Assembly (NCBI GenBank): GCA_019636285.1
Contig: JAHBXV010000002.1
Location: forward strand, 186,001-250,000
Source of the DNA: Planctomycetaceae bacterium
Lineage (GTDB): Bacteria > Planctomycetota > Planctomycetia > Planctomycetales > Planctomycetaceae
Length of the DNA stretch: 64,000 nucleotides
Direction: 5' to 3'
In this document: positions 1 through 9,396 of the stretch, in pieces
Layout: each line of letters starts with the position of its first letter
Position numbering within the stretch: the stretch's first letter is position 1
Notes under the pieces: model-generated
Database searches by the model: none
What the model saw: only the letters and a program-made list of their open reading frames with translations
What the model was told of the DNA's origin: nothing
Program-made: the position numbers and the translations under genes

Positions 1-580
1 CCGCCCGATTTCCAAAAGTTCGCCAATCGCTTCCTGCGAAAAAACCGGACCGCACAACCGCGAGGCTCGGGCGGCAGTTCCTGAGTTGACGCTCCAGCGA
101 TTCTAGGAGTCGCGGGGTCTCCGTCAACCTGCGAGACCCGTGAATCGACCCAACTGACGATCAAGTCGAAACATCGGGAAACCCGGGCAAGCTGTTACGG
201 AACCCAGAACGTCTAGGATTGAACTCGCTGACTGGCAGCCGTTCGCCCAGTCGCCCGAGAAAATTCGAAACCTGGGCCCTGGGAGCAAATTTACTTGTCC
301 GACCGTCGGCGATGCCAGATACTGCGCTGCGATCTGACGATCCGGGATTGGCTCCTCCGTTTTCCGTGTTGTGCATCTCGATGAGCTTGCGCGACATTCA
401 CTTCGCCTGACTTCTCTTAGAATTCCTAACACAACCTCTGTGCAAACAAGTGTTTGCCCGAATTTTCGCAAGGTTTCTGACGGGCACAACCGGTTGTGTT
501 AGGGGTTCTCAGTTTCCCACGGTGTTTGTGCACCGATCGAAGCGTTTTTTGGACCTTCGTTAGCGGATCGGCCATCCCCG
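1..580. other. Left-edge intergenic region
   Basis: I see no convincing gene in this stretch. The open frames are short, overlap each other on both strands and match no recognisable family. The right part carries the nested inverted repeat listed at 425-503 and presumably the promoter of the vWA gene that begins at 581. The left edge may include the downstream flank of a gene outside the window. Confidence 0.5.
425..503. repeat. Nested inverted repeat upstream of the vWA gene
   Basis: A perfect 12-bp inverted repeat, CCTAACACAACC at 425-436 and GGTTGTGTTAGG at 492-503, encloses a second small hairpin, GCAAAC-AAGT-GTTTGC, at 442-457. It lies about 80 bp before the start codon at 581. It could be an operator, a transcript leader hairpin or a terminator of something upstream. 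No T-run follows the right arm, which argues against a classical intrinsic terminator. Confidence 0.5.
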
Positions 581-2623
581 ATGGACACCCCGGCACCACC
601 GCCACTGCCCCCGTTTCGCCTGGGGTCGCATCGCGGCGACGACGAACCGGAAATGCCGCGCCCGTACGACGATCGCGACATCGCGGGATTGTCGACGGAA
701 GGCTGGCGTAAACGGCTTGTCTCGCTGGGCTGCTCGCTCGTACTTCACCTGGCGGTGCTGCTGCCGCTGGCCTGGATTGTCTTCGCCGTTCCCGGAACGG
801 GTGGCGACTCATTCCTCATCCTCTCGGAACTCGATGACCCTGGCGAGAAGGCAGAACTTGCGTCGCTGGGCTCCGATGCCTCGGCGACGACATTTGAGAC
901 TCCGGCGTTAGAGTCTCCCCGATCACTGATCGCGGCGGACCATCTGACCACACGTCCGCTCGAGGCCGTCGATCCCCGGGCGCCGCCGACGTCGCGCGAG
1001 CTGACGTTTCTTCCGCCACCCCGGCCGTCGATGTCGTTCGAGTCCCTCGCGGAAGGCGTGAAGACAGTTCGTCGTTCCGATCCGCGACAGGGCGGCATCG
1101 TGCAGGGCGGAAGTGCCGGGAACGCCACGAACGGAATCCTGAACGGAATTCGTCGCGAACTCAGCCAGGGACCGGTTCAAATTGTGTGGCTGATGGATGC
1201 CTCCATCAGCATGAACGTCGACCGTGTCGAGGTCGCCCAGCGGCTCTACCCCTTCTACCAGGAGATGGCCAAACGCGATCCAAAGACCTCGTTCGCGCTG
1301 CTCAGTTCGGTGGTGCGTTTCGGAGCGCGTCCGGAAGAGATTTTGCGACCCAACCGCAACTTCGCACGCATCACCGAGACCGTCGCCGCCCAGCAGGACG
1401 ATCCGTCGGGCCTCGAGAACGTGATGACAGCCGTTCGTTATTGCCTCAACTTGTATGCGGGCTGGAAGGGAACACTCATCATCGTTGTCTGGACCGACGA
1501 GTCCGGCGACGACACCGCCATGCTGGAAGAAACGCTGCGGCACTGCCGGGAACGCGAGGCCATTGTCCATGTCGTTGGCCCGAACGCGTCGTTCGGCAGC
1601 GAGCGGGGAACTCATCAGTGGGTCGATAGCAATTCTGGTCTGAGTTTTCTGCTGCCGGTCAAACGCGGCCCGGAAACGTCGTTGCCGGAACGGCTGATGC
1701 TGCCCTTCTGGTTCGATGGCGACTTTCCTCCCGCGACGATGGGGGGCGCGCTCATCGCTTCCGGGCTTCCCTGGTATGGCGGGCCGATGCGCGATCGAGT
1801 CCTCTCCGGGTTCGGTCCCTATGCATTGACCCGGCTGGCCTTGGAAACCGGCGGCACCTTCACGATTCTGAACCGGCCGGGCGATCGAACGGTCGGTTCG
1901 TTTGAGTCGATGAAGCCCTACATCCCGGACTACTCCGCCGCAGTCGATTTCTATAGCGAGGTCAAATCGAGCGCGCTCAGGAAGACGGTCGTCGATGCCT
2001 CGCTGATTGTCTGGCAGGCCCCCAGCATGGACCCGCCGCCGACCACGTTTCTGTTCAGTCGCCAGAATTTCTATCCGTTCGTCCCGTTGATCGGATATAC
2101 GCCACCCGAGCTCTTCCGAACTCAGTTTCGCAAGGAACTTGAAGCGGTTCTAAAAGGGGCCTCGGCTCAGCAGGCGATCGTCGAGCAGGCGCTCGCGCTC
2201 TACGAGCAGGACGATCTTGAGCCCCTGTACGACGATGAATCGTCGCCCCGCTGGAAGGCGTGGTACGACCTGAACTATGGCCGCCTGCTCGCACAGAGCG
2301 TGCGGCTGCGCGAATACCAGCTTCGCTGCGCCTCAATTCTCGCGGAAGGGGGCCTGCAGAAAGAGACGAACCTCGTGAAGTTCCGCCCCGCCTCGGTCTA
2401 CCTGGGGGGCCGAGTCAGCGAAGGACGAGCGGTGTTCGCACGGCGCTTGCTGGAACGATGTCAGGTCAACAACCCGGACACGCCCTGGTCGCTTTTAGCC
2501 GGTTGGGAATTGCAGCACGACCTCGGTGTCGTCGCCGATCAAATCGTCATCCCCGTCCCCAGACCCGGCCCAGCCGTTTCGGCGCCCCCAGCCACGAAAC
2601 CCATCAGCTTTCCAAAGCTGTGA
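581..2623 (+). CDS. vWA domain protein with N-terminal membrane anchor
   Basis: A 680-residue protein of unknown role. After a proline-rich cytoplasmic N-terminus of about 45 residues there is one hydrophobic segment at roughly 48-70 (LVLHLAVLLPLAWIVFAV), then a long linker and a von Willebrand factor A domain from about residue 195. The metal-ion (MIDAS) signature is visible as DASIS after the strand VQIVWLM, and a second strand ending WTDESGDD fits the later MIDAS loop. The C-terminal third (about 480-680) is alpha-helical in character and unrecognised. The layout suggests a membrane-anchored domain facing the periplasm that binds a protein partner through a divalent metal. It stands alone and converges on the next gene. 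The domain call is solid; the function is unknown. Confidence 0.85.
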   Translation: MDTPAPPPLPPFRLGSHRGDDEPEMPRPYDDRDIAGLSTEGWRKRLVSLGCSLVLHLAVLLPLAWIVFAVPGTGGDSFLILSELDDPGEKAELASLGSDASATTFETPALESPRSLIAADHLTTRPLEAVDPRAPPTSRELTFLPPPRPSMSFESLAEGVKTVRRSDPRQGGIVQGGSAGNATNGILNGIRRELSQGPVQIVWLMDASISMNVDRVEVAQRLYPFYQEMAKRDPKTSFALLSSVVRFGARPEEILRPNRNFARITETVAAQQDDPSGLENVMTAVRYCLNLYAGWKGTLIIVVWTDESGDDTAMLEETLRHCREREAIVHVVGPNASFGSERGTHQWVDSNSGLSFLLPVKRGPETSLPERLMLPFWFDGDFPPATMGGALIASGLPWYGGPMRDRVLSGFGPYALTRLALETGGTFTILNRPGDRTVGSFESMKPYIPDYSAAVDFYSEVKSSALRKTVVDASLIVWQAPSMDPPPTTFLFSRQNFYPFVPLIGYTPPELFRTQFRKELEAVLKGASAQQAIVEQALALYEQDDLEPLYDDESSPRWKAWYDLNYGRLLAQSVRLREYQLRCASILAEGGLQKETNLVKFRPASVYLGGRVSEGRAVFARRLLERCQVNNPDTPWSLLAGWELQHDLGVVADQIVIPVPRPGPAVSAPPATKPISFPKL

Positions 2624-2658
2624 AGGGAAGGTCCAGCGAGCGCTGAGATTCTTCTCTT

Positions 2659-2684
2659 TCTCTCGACTCTGGACCCTCGACTCT
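2659..2684. repeat. Left copy of 26-bp inverted repeat flanking the cyclase-like gene
   Basis: This pyrimidine-rich stretch, beginning TCTCTCGACTCT, matches the reverse complement of 3911-3936 at 23 of 26 positions by eye. The two copies bracket the squalene-cyclase-like gene. They may be remnants of a small dispersed repeat family; a role in transcription termination is also possible. Confidence 0.45.
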
Positions 2685-2692
2685 CGACCCTT

Positions 2693-3817
2693 CTACTTCT
2701 TCGCCACGGCAGGCAGTTCATCGCACATTTGGAGCGCCAGCAAAGGAAACGCGGTGCCGCTGTACGTGATGAAATGCCAGGTGTCCGTGTTCAGGCTGCG
2801 AGTCCACCACCGCCCCGATTCGCGTTGATTGGCCTTGAGCCATTTCACGCCGTCTGCAATCGCGGGGTCATTCGCGGGGATTCCGGAAGATCGCAGGACA
2901 ATAATCGCCAGTCCCGTCATATGGCCATCGCTGGCAGGCTTGTCGAAATCGGGTTCGTCGCGCAGCTTCCTGGCCCGGTTCCCACTGCCCCACGTTTCGG
3001 GAGTGGCAAACGTGCGGATCGACCATCCGCCGTCTTCGCGTTGATGATTCCTTAGCATTTCGACCAGTTCAGCCTTGCGAGCCTCGTCGATCAGTCCCGG
3101 CCAGCGCGACTCCGCCCAAAGCAGCAGCACGCGGCTGTAATCATGTGGTGGCGACTCGGTCCGCAGGTAGTTCCTCAATCGCTCGACGGCTTCCTTCAAC
3201 GCGGCGTTGTCCGAGGCCGCCACCTTGTCGAGCCAGCCAGGCGCGGTTGCCGCCGCCATCGCCGCGACGGTCGCTTCGTGATAGGCGTCCGACTCATAGG
3301 GCGGCCAGCAGGTCAGCGTGCCCCAGGTGCCATTCTCATTCTGAATGGCGAACATCAGCTCCAGAGCCGCCTCCGTCGACGGGCTGAGCGACTTGGAGAG
3401 ATGGGCGTCCCACTCGGCGAGCCCATTCGCCAAATATATGACCTGAGCCGGCCGTGTCGATTTTTTGAGCGTCTCGTGGGTCTCTTGTTGGAGCGAAGTC
3501 AGCGTTTGACGAAAAAACTCGACCGTGGCGGCTGGCGGCTCTCCGAGCGTGGGAACCAGGGCTGGCCGAATCGCCATGTAGGTTCCGTTGGTGTGACAAC
3601 TGACGCACTTCCGCTGTCCGTTCCAGGCCACCGAGCCCTGTTCCAGATACGCGGCGGCCTGCTCCAGAGAAACGGTTTCCCGACGCGGTTCATCGCCCGT
3701 CGCCGCCGGAATGCGAATGTCGCCGAATTCGTACTGCACCGGTTCGGCGGCGTTCAGCAGGATGCCCGAACTCGCCGTCACCACGAAAACCCAAGAGATC
3801 ACGCGTGAGTCCGGCAT
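2693..3817 (-). CDS. Squalene-cyclase-like alpha/alpha-toroid protein with CxxCH motif
   Basis: A 374-residue exported protein when started at the ATG at 3817, which has a GGAG ribosome site 7-8 bp upstream and gives a good signal peptide (about residues 1-24, ending LLNAAEP). The frame is open 12 codons further upstream. A CVSCHTNG motif near mature residue 55 has the CxxCH form used for covalent heme c attachment. The rest carries prenyltransferase/squalene-oxidase-type repeats, seen as NENGTW, REDGGW and RESGRW. It is much shorter than true squalene-hopene cyclases (about 630-700 residues) and lacks a visible DxDD motif, so it is probably not a cyclase. Function is unknown; a periplasmic redox or binding role is a guess. 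Confidence 0.8.
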   Translation of the reverse strand: MPDSRVISWVFVVTASSGILLNAAEPVQYEFGDIRIPAATGDEPRRETVSLEQAAAYLEQGSVAWNGQRKCVSCHTNGTYMAIRPALVPTLGEPPAATVEFFRQTLTSLQQETHETLKKSTRPAQVIYLANGLAEWDAHLSKSLSPSTEAALELMFAIQNENGTWGTLTCWPPYESDAYHEATVAAMAAATAPGWLDKVAASDNAALKEAVERLRNYLRTESPPHDYSRVLLLWAESRWPGLIDEARKAELVEMLRNHQREDGGWSIRTFATPETWGSGNRARKLRDEPDFDKPASDGHMTGLAIIVLRSSGIPANDPAIADGVKWLKANQRESGRWWTRSLNTDTWHFITYSGTAFPLLALQMCDELPAVAKK

Positions 3818-3910
3818 CCAAACACTCCGTGGAGACAGGGGCTGGCTTTGCAACTCTCGGATAGCCTAACGAATCGCATCAAGATTGGAAGATGTGTCGC
3901 GTGCCGAAAG

Positions 3911-3936
3911 AGAGTCGAGAGTCCAGGGGCGAGAGA
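3911..3936. repeat. Right copy of 26-bp inverted repeat flanking the cyclase-like gene
   Basis: Purine-rich partner of 2659-2684, in opposite orientation (AGAGTCGAGAGTCC at its left end). See the left copy for the comparison. Confidence 0.45.
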
Positions 3937-4133
3937 CAAGTCTGACGGATTCAGCCATCTTTCTCGACAGTCAGCTCGCCTCAACCCACCTTGCAGGCGG
4001 GGGCAAAAACGGATAACACTCGATCGGGTTCTCAACTCCCGCTGCCAGCGCCTTTCGTGGTGGGAAGCGCGGCCAGCCATGTTGAGAATTGTTCTGGATG
4101 TCCTCTGTCTTTCCCCGACCGTCGGTTCGTGCC

Positions 4134-4736
4134 ATGCATTGCCAGCACTGCGGCCGACCACTGATCGTCAGTCCGGGGCAATCGGCCTCGAATTCGTGCA
4201 GTCCCGTCTGCCAGGCGTCGGCCCGTGCCGCACGAACGTCGGCCGCGATCGATGCCGCCCAGCGGCTGCTCGGGCGCTGGGCGGAAGCTCCGCTGGAATC
4301 CCGGAAGCCGCTGGCAGAAATCTCCACCACCGAGATCGATGATACGACACCCGCCGAACCCCTTCCCGTAAAGTTCGACGTTCCGCCGAAACCGGTTGTG
4401 GACGATTTCGAACCAGAAGCGGAACGACCGGTGCCTGAGTTGCGGCCGACCGCACGATGGGGAGTCGGGTTAGCTCTTTCCGGGCTGGTTGCGACCGCCT
4501 TCGGCGGTGCGGCCCTGGTCTGGGTTCGCCCTCGGTTGGAACTTGATGCCATCTCACTAGCCGCTTTGACGGCCGCTCTCGCAGGGCAGATCGCGCTGCT
4601 GTCGGGCATCGGAGTTCTGATCCGCAGTGTTCGGGAGCCCTCCGGCGACGTGCAAGACACGCCCAACGCCCCCACTGCGAGCAATCGGCCTTCTTTCGTT
4701 GAGGATCGCCCGCCGGCAGAGCGTCTTTCCGCCTAA
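4134..4736 (+). CDS. Zinc-ribbon protein with two C-terminal membrane helices
   Basis: About 200 residues from the ATG at 4134; an in-frame ATG at 4098 would add 12 residues. The N-terminus has CQHCGRP followed by a second cysteine-containing stretch (NSCSPVCQ), consistent with a four-cysteine zinc ribbon. A low-complexity acidic and proline-rich linker leads to two adjacent hydrophobic helices near the C-terminus (VGLALSGLVATAFGGAALVW, then a segment ending QIALLSGIGVLI). Such small zinc-ribbon membrane proteins are common in planctomycetes and have no known function. An open frame on the opposite strand covers the same region but has no family features. Confidence 0.65.
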   Translation: MHCQHCGRPLIVSPGQSASNSCSPVCQASARAARTSAAIDAAQRLLGRWAEAPLESRKPLAEISTTEIDDTTPAEPLPVKFDVPPKPVVDDFEPEAERPVPELRPTARWGVGLALSGLVATAFGGAALVWVRPRLELDAISLAALTAALAGQIALLSGIGVLIRSVREPSGDVQDTPNAPTASNRPSFVEDRPPAERLSA

Positions 4737-4905
4737 CTCTCACCACGATTGAGAAGTTGTTGCGCGGCCGCATGCCGCAGTTGACGCTGGGCGATACAAT
4801 AGATGTCATCGCCTCAAAAGTGGGCGATGTGCAATCAGTGGTCGGTGCGACGACCCGAATCGAAACGGCGTGAGCGTTCCGGCTCAGCCCAGGAGTAAAT
4901 GAGCG

Positions 4906-5235
4906 ATGTCCGAAGCGACGCAGACACCGGAAAATCTGGACAGCCTGCACCACGTGGCCATTTCCGTGTCGAGTATCTCCGAAGCCGTCAAGTGGTACAC
5001 CACGACGTTTCGTTGCCAGATTGCCTATCAGGATGACACCTGGGCGCTGCTGAAATTTGCCAACGTCAGCCTGGCCCTCGTGATCCCGGAACAGCACCCG
5101 CCGCACTTGGGATTCGTCACGCCGCGCGCCCGCGAGTATGGCACGCTCAAGCGGCATCGTGACGGAACCGAGTCGATCTACATTGCCGACAGCGCGGGCA
5201 ACGCGGTGGAACTCCTCGCGCCAGAGACGGTCTAG
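4906..5235 (+). CDS. VOC (glyoxalase/bleomycin-resistance fold) protein
   Basis: A 109-residue single-domain protein of the vicinal oxygen chelate superfamily. The N-terminal LHHVAISVSSISEAVKWYT is the typical first strand and helix, with a histidine at the usual metal position, and SIYIADSAGNAVELLAPE is the typical C-terminal strand pair with a glutamate. Members act as dimers on small substrates (glyoxalase, epimerase, dioxygenase or drug binding); the substrate here cannot be told. An AGGAG ribosome site lies about 10 bp before the ATG. The photolyase gene follows 42 bp downstream on the same strand and may be cotranscribed. Confidence 0.85.
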   Translation: MSEATQTPENLDSLHHVAISVSSISEAVKWYTTTFRCQIAYQDDTWALLKFANVSLALVIPEQHPPHLGFVTPRAREYGTLKRHRDGTESIYIADSAGNAVELLAPETV

Positions 5236-5277
5236 CAAGACGCTCGCGATACAATCGAGGCGTGAATCGAGACCTCC

Positions 5278-6798
5278 ATGAGCGAACTCGTTGTCTCCTC
5301 GTCGGTCCCGCCGCTGCGTGTACGCACTCTGAACCGGAAACGGGTCAATCCCGAGGGGGAATTCGTCCTTTACTGGATGCTCGCCAATCGCCGCTTGCGG
5401 TCCAATTTCGCGCTGCAGCGCGCGGTCGACTGGTCGATCACCCTGCGTCGGCCGCTCGTGATTTTTGAACCGGTGGGCTGTCGCGGTCGCTGGAACTCGG
5501 ATCGGACCCATGCGTTTGCCATTCAGGGCATGCGCGACCATGCCGAAGCCCTCTCACGAGCGAGTTCGGCCGTCGGATACGTTCCGTATGCCGAGCCCAA
5601 GCCGCAGGCTGCTGCTCCATTGCTGGACGAATTGCTGAGCCGCTCTGCCGTTGTCGTGACGGATGACTTTCCGTGCTACATCGTGCCGAAAGTGATCGAA
5701 GCCGGAGCACGGCGATCACCCGTGCTGTGCGAAGCGGTCGACACGAATGGTCTGCTTCCCATGCGGGCGGCCGAGCAAACCTTTACGACGGCCTATTCGT
5801 TCCGCAATTTCCTGCAAAAGACGCTACGGCCTCATCTAGGCGAATTCCCTGAAAAGAACCCGCTCTCCCGCAGCGGTCGCCTCCCCTGCCCGCCCGAGTT
5901 ATTGACGAAAGTCCTGACAACACCGGGGATCGTTTCGGGGGCCGCGTTCGACAAACCTGCCGATGTTGTTGCGAAGATGCCCATCGATCATGGTGTCCCG
6001 CCGGGACTGCAAACGGGAGGTTCCGTAGCCGGTCTGGCGACGCTGAAGCGATTTGTGGAGCACCGGCTGCCTCGCTATGGCGAACATCGCAACGACCCAG
6101 ATGACGAAGCGGCGAGCGGTCTGTCGCCGTATCTACATTTCGGGCATGTCGGCGTCCATCAAATCTTTTCGGAAGTCGTCGCGACGGAAGACTGGTCGGT
6201 CGAACAGGTTTGCCCGAAGGCCGGCGGAAAACGCGAAGGCTGGTGGAACCTGTCGCCCACCGTGGAGTCGTTTCTGGATGAGCTCATCACGTGGCGGGAG
6301 TTGGGGTTTAACTTCTGTTCGCGACACGACGACTACGATCAGTACGAGTCTTTACCCCACTGGGCTCGCGAAACCCTGGAGGAACATGCGGGTGATCGCC
6401 GGCCGGTGCTGTATGAGTTCGACGCGCTCGACAGCGCGTCGACGCATGATGAGTTGTGGAATGCTGCCCAGCGACAATTGGTGCGGGAAGGCCGCATGCA
6501 CAACTACCTGCGGATGTTGTGGGGGAAAAAAGTTCTTGAGTGGTCGCCGTCGCCGCGCGAAGCCATCCAGCACCTGATCGAGCTCAATAACCGGTACGCC
6601 ATCGATGGCCGCAATCCGAATTCGTACTCGGGCATCTTCTGGGTCTTTGGCCGCTACGACCGGGCCTGGGGGCCTGAACGGCCCATCTATGGGAAGATTC
6701 GCTACATGACGTCGGACAACACCCGGCGCAAGCTGAAACTGGACCGTTACCTCCGCACGTACGGACACGTCGCTGGCCAGAAGTCGCTGTTCTCATGA
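5278..6798 (+). CDS. phrB: Deoxyribodipyrimidine photolyase, class II type
   Basis: A 506-residue flavoprotein that repairs cyclobutane pyrimidine dimers using blue light. The N-terminal alpha/beta antenna domain starts with VLYWMLANRRLRSNFALQ, which resembles class II enzymes (the YWMxxxxR pattern). The FAD domain contains SGLSPYLHFGHVG and, near the C-terminus, the highly conserved NSYSGIFWVFGRYDRAW and GKIRYM blocks typical of class II photolyases. Length agrees with the family (450-510). The ATG at 5278 directly precedes the conserved region. Light-driven repair suits a surface-water or other sunlit habitat, though that is inference. Confidence 0.93.
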   Translation: MSELVVSSSVPPLRVRTLNRKRVNPEGEFVLYWMLANRRLRSNFALQRAVDWSITLRRPLVIFEPVGCRGRWNSDRTHAFAIQGMRDHAEALSRASSAVGYVPYAEPKPQAAAPLLDELLSRSAVVVTDDFPCYIVPKVIEAGARRSPVLCEAVDTNGLLPMRAAEQTFTTAYSFRNFLQKTLRPHLGEFPEKNPLSRSGRLPCPPELLTKVLTTPGIVSGAAFDKPADVVAKMPIDHGVPPGLQTGGSVAGLATLKRFVEHRLPRYGEHRNDPDDEAASGLSPYLHFGHVGVHQIFSEVVATEDWSVEQVCPKAGGKREGWWNLSPTVESFLDELITWRELGFNFCSRHDDYDQYESLPHWARETLEEHAGDRRPVLYEFDALDSASTHDELWNAAQRQLVREGRMHNYLRMLWGKKVLEWSPSPREAIQHLIELNNRYAIDGRNPNSYSGIFWVFGRYDRAWGPERPIYGKIRYMTSDNTRRKLKLDRYLRTYGHVAGQKSLFS

Positions 6799-6973
6799 GA
6801 CCGCTGGCTGTCGCGCCGTCCATTGGCAGTTTCGCCCGGCCGCCGGTATCGTGATGACCAGAATTTGTCCGCCGAAATGGCGTGGATTCTCTCCCGGCTG
6901 CTGGCGCCACACTCACCAAAGAGTTGTCGGGAGGGACGTAAGCACAACGTGATGCGCGATCGGGAGATTCAGC

Positions 6974-8023
6974 GTGACGGAGCAGGTTGTCATCATCGGT
7001 TCTGGGCCGGCGGGCTGGTCGGCCGCAATTTATGCCTCGCGGGCGCAATTGAATCCGCTGGTGTTTGAAGGAGCCGTCACCGAAGAAAACCGATTGCAGG
7101 GGACACTGCCGCTGGGCCAGTTGGCTCTGACGACGGAAGTGGAAAACTACGCTGGGTTTCCGGCCGGGAACCTGGAGCAGTTCCTCGATTCCGCGATTCC
7201 GGCCGAACGCCGACAGTTCATGAATCCGCACGGCGGCCACGGAGTGAGCGGCCCGGAAATGATGGAACTGATGCGGCAGCAGGCGCTCAACTTCGGTACG
7301 CGCATCGTCACGGATGACGTGGTCGATGTCGATCTCTCGAAGCGGCCGTTTGTCATCAAGACCAGCGAAGGCGAGACGCACGAAACGCACACGCTGATTA
7401 TTGCGACGGGCGCGCGAGCGAACTACCTCGGCCTGGAATCGGAAGAGAAGTACAAGAATCGCGGTGTTTCGGCCTGTGCGGTCTGTGATGGCGCGCTACC
7501 GCGGTTTCGCAACAAGCCGCTGGTGGTGATTGGCGGCGGCGACACCGCGATGGAAGAAGCGTCGTACCTCACGAAGTTCGCGTCGAAGGTGCATATTATT
7601 CACCGGCGCGACGAGTTTCGTGCCAGCAAGATCATGGCGGCGCGAGTCATCGAAAACCCGAAGATCGAAGTCCACTGGAATACCGTCGTCGAAGAAGTGC
7701 TCGGCGATGACAAGGCGGGGGTCTCCGGGGTCCGCCTTAAAGACGTGAAGACGGGCGCGACAAGTGAACTGCCCGCCAGCGGGATGTTCTGCGCCATCGG
7801 CCACACGCCAAATACGAACTTCCTCAAAGGCCAGGTCGAAACCGACGACAAGGGGTACCTGGTTTACAAGCAACTGTTCCGGACCTTCACGAGCGTGGAA
7901 GGGGTCTACGCGGCGGGCGACGTGGCGGACAGCTACTATCGTCAGGCGATTACGTCGGCTGGAACCGGCTGCATGGCGGCCCTGGATGCCGAACGCTACC
8001 TGGCCGAAAAGGGACTGCACTAG
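6974..8023 (+). CDS. trxB: Thioredoxin-disulfide reductase
   Basis: A 349-residue FAD enzyme that reduces thioredoxin with NADPH. The FAD-binding site is [18 protein letters not shown] near the start, the redox-active cysteines are in CAVCDG at about residue 172, the NADPH site is [15 protein letters not shown], and the C-terminal FAD motif ends [23 protein letters not shown]. It is somewhat longer than E. coli TrxB (about 320) because of an insert near residues 60-95 ([20 protein letters not shown]). Translation starts at a GTG. No thioredoxin gene is adjacent. Family assignment is secure. Confidence 0.95.
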   Translation: MTEQVVIIGSGPAGWSAAIYASRAQLNPLVFEGAVTEENRLQGTLPLGQLALTTEVENYAGFPAGNLEQFLDSAIPAERRQFMNPHGGHGVSGPEMMELMRQQALNFGTRIVTDDVVDVDLSKRPFVIKTSEGETHETHTLIIATGARANYLGLESEEKYKNRGVSACAVCDGALPRFRNKPLVVIGGGDTAMEEASYLTKFASKVHIIHRRDEFRASKIMAARVIENPKIEVHWNTVVEEVLGDDKAGVSGVRLKDVKTGATSELPASGMFCAIGHTPNTNFLKGQVETDDKGYLVYKQLFRTFTSVEGVYAAGDVADSYYRQAITSAGTGCMAALDAERYLAEKGLH

Positions 8024-8047
8024 CGGTTTGTCACGGCTCAAACAAAC

Positions 8048-8123
8048 GGGTGCCATTGGCGTTGCCAGTGTGGCTAACGGTGTCTTTCCGCAAAAAGAGG
8101 CACTGGCGGAGCCAGTGGCACCC
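8048..8123. repeat. Dispersed TGGCAC palindromic repeat, copy 1
   Basis: Two arms of about 23 bp, 8048-8070 (GGGTGCCATTGGCGTTGCC...) and 8101-8123 (the right arm contains GGAGCCAGTGGCACCC), form an imperfect inverted repeat with a 30-bp loop between trxB and the M24 peptidase gene. The core is the same as in the near-perfect copy at 61871-61950, so this is a repeated element rather than a local accident. Confidence 0.7.
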
Positions 8124-8160
8124 AACTGTTCGCTGACTTCGATCGATGAAAGAACGAGCC

Positions 8161-9339
8161 ATGTTGTCCAAAGACGGATGTCAGAAACGGCGCGAGCGTC
8201 TGTGGCGGGCATTACCGGCGGCATTGGAATGGGTTCTGATCGCCGATCCCCGGCATGTCCACTATTTCACCAATTTCCTGGTGAATCCGCTCAGTTTCTC
8301 TGGCGGCGAACGCGGATGGCTACTGCTGGAACGGAGCGGTAAGGCGACGCTGCTCGGGGATAACTTCACGCTGCGATCGCGCTCGGGGGAGCCCTACGTC
8401 GACGACGAAGTGATGGTGAAGTGGTACGACCATCGTCACTCGGTCATCAATCGCGATCACGCGCTGATGCAGGCGGCCGAGAAAGTGGCCGACCGGCTCT
8501 ATGGTCGCAACGGCGCGGTCGAAGCCGAGTGGCTGCCTGTGGGAGCCTTCGAGCTGCTGGGGCTCGATCACGAACGACACTCTGTTCGGAAGGAAGCCAA
8601 CGATCTTGTCGGTAAAGCGCCGGTCGACCTGGGGACGCTGGTCCGGTCGCTACGCCGTACCAAAGAGGCCGACGAGATTGCGTTGCTCAAGGAATGCATG
8701 GCGGCTTGCGCGGCGGGCCATGCGCGCGCCAAGGAAGTGATCGCCCCCGGCGTGACCGAGATGGAAGTCTTCCTGGAAGTGCAGAAGGCGGCACTCGCGG
8801 CCGCCGGACGACCGGGGCTGGTCTACGGCGACTTCCGCGCGCTCAATGCGTCGCAACCCAAGGCGGGGGGGCTCCCCACGCAAAATAAGCTCGCGGAGGG
8901 AGACATCTTCGTTCTTGATTACTCGGTGGTGCTGGAAGGCTACCGCAGCGACTTCACCAATGGATATGCCGTGGGAACTCCCACGGCTGGCCAGCAGCGA
9001 TTGTTCGACCTGGTGATGGCGGCTCAACAAGAAGGTGAAAAGACGCTCAAAGCGGGCGTCCCTGCAAAAGCCGTGTTCGATGCCGTCGAACGCCCGCTTC
9101 GCGAAGCGAACGTGGCCGACAAGTTCGCGCATCATGCCGGGCATGGAATCGGCCTGGCGCATCCCGAAGCCCCCATTCTGGTCCCGGAAAGCGAAGACAC
9201 GCTGCTGGCGGGCGATGTCATCACCCTTGAACCGGGACTCTATATCGAAGGAATTGGCGGTATTCGCATCGAGCACAACTACCTGATTACCGAAACGGGC
9301 TACGAACGACTGAGCCAGCACACGATTTCGCTCGTGTAG
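8161..9339 (+). CDS. M24 family metallopeptidase (Xaa-Pro aminopeptidase-like)
   Basis: About 392 residues from the ATG at 8161; the frame also contains an ATG at 8146. The N-terminal creatinase-like domain (about 1-165) precedes a pita-bread catalytic domain. The expected five metal ligands are all visible: Asp in VLDYSV, Asp in RSDFTNG, His in [13 protein letters not shown], Glu in ITLEPGLY and Glu in IRIEHNYLI. The family cleaves the N-terminal residue in front of proline or removes other N-terminal residues with two divalent metals. Likely a cytoplasmic peptide-turnover enzyme; the exact specificity is not predictable. Confidence 0.9.
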   Translation: MLSKDGCQKRRERLWRALPAALEWVLIADPRHVHYFTNFLVNPLSFSGGERGWLLLERSGKATLLGDNFTLRSRSGEPYVDDEVMVKWYDHRHSVINRDHALMQAAEKVADRLYGRNGAVEAEWLPVGAFELLGLDHERHSVRKEANDLVGKAPVDLGTLVRSLRRTKEADEIALLKECMAACAAGHARAKEVIAPGVTEMEVFLEVQKAALAAAGRPGLVYGDFRALNASQPKAGGLPTQNKLAEGDIFVLDYSVVLEGYRSDFTNGYAVGTPTAGQQRLFDLVMAAQQEGEKTLKAGVPAKAVFDAVERPLREANVADKFAHHAGHGIGLAHPEAPILVPESEDTLLAGDVITLEPGLYIEGIGGIRIEHNYLITETGYERLSQHTISLV

Positions 9340-9396
9340 GCGGTTTCTGTCTGTTCAATGGACGCTTGTTGCGCCATACGCTCGTGGTCATGACTC

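Noticed and set aside
2693-3817. Calling this gene squalene-hopene cyclase
   Set aside because: It is about half the usual length, has a signal peptide and a CxxCH motif and lacks the DxDD catalytic motif, so only the repeat fold is shared.
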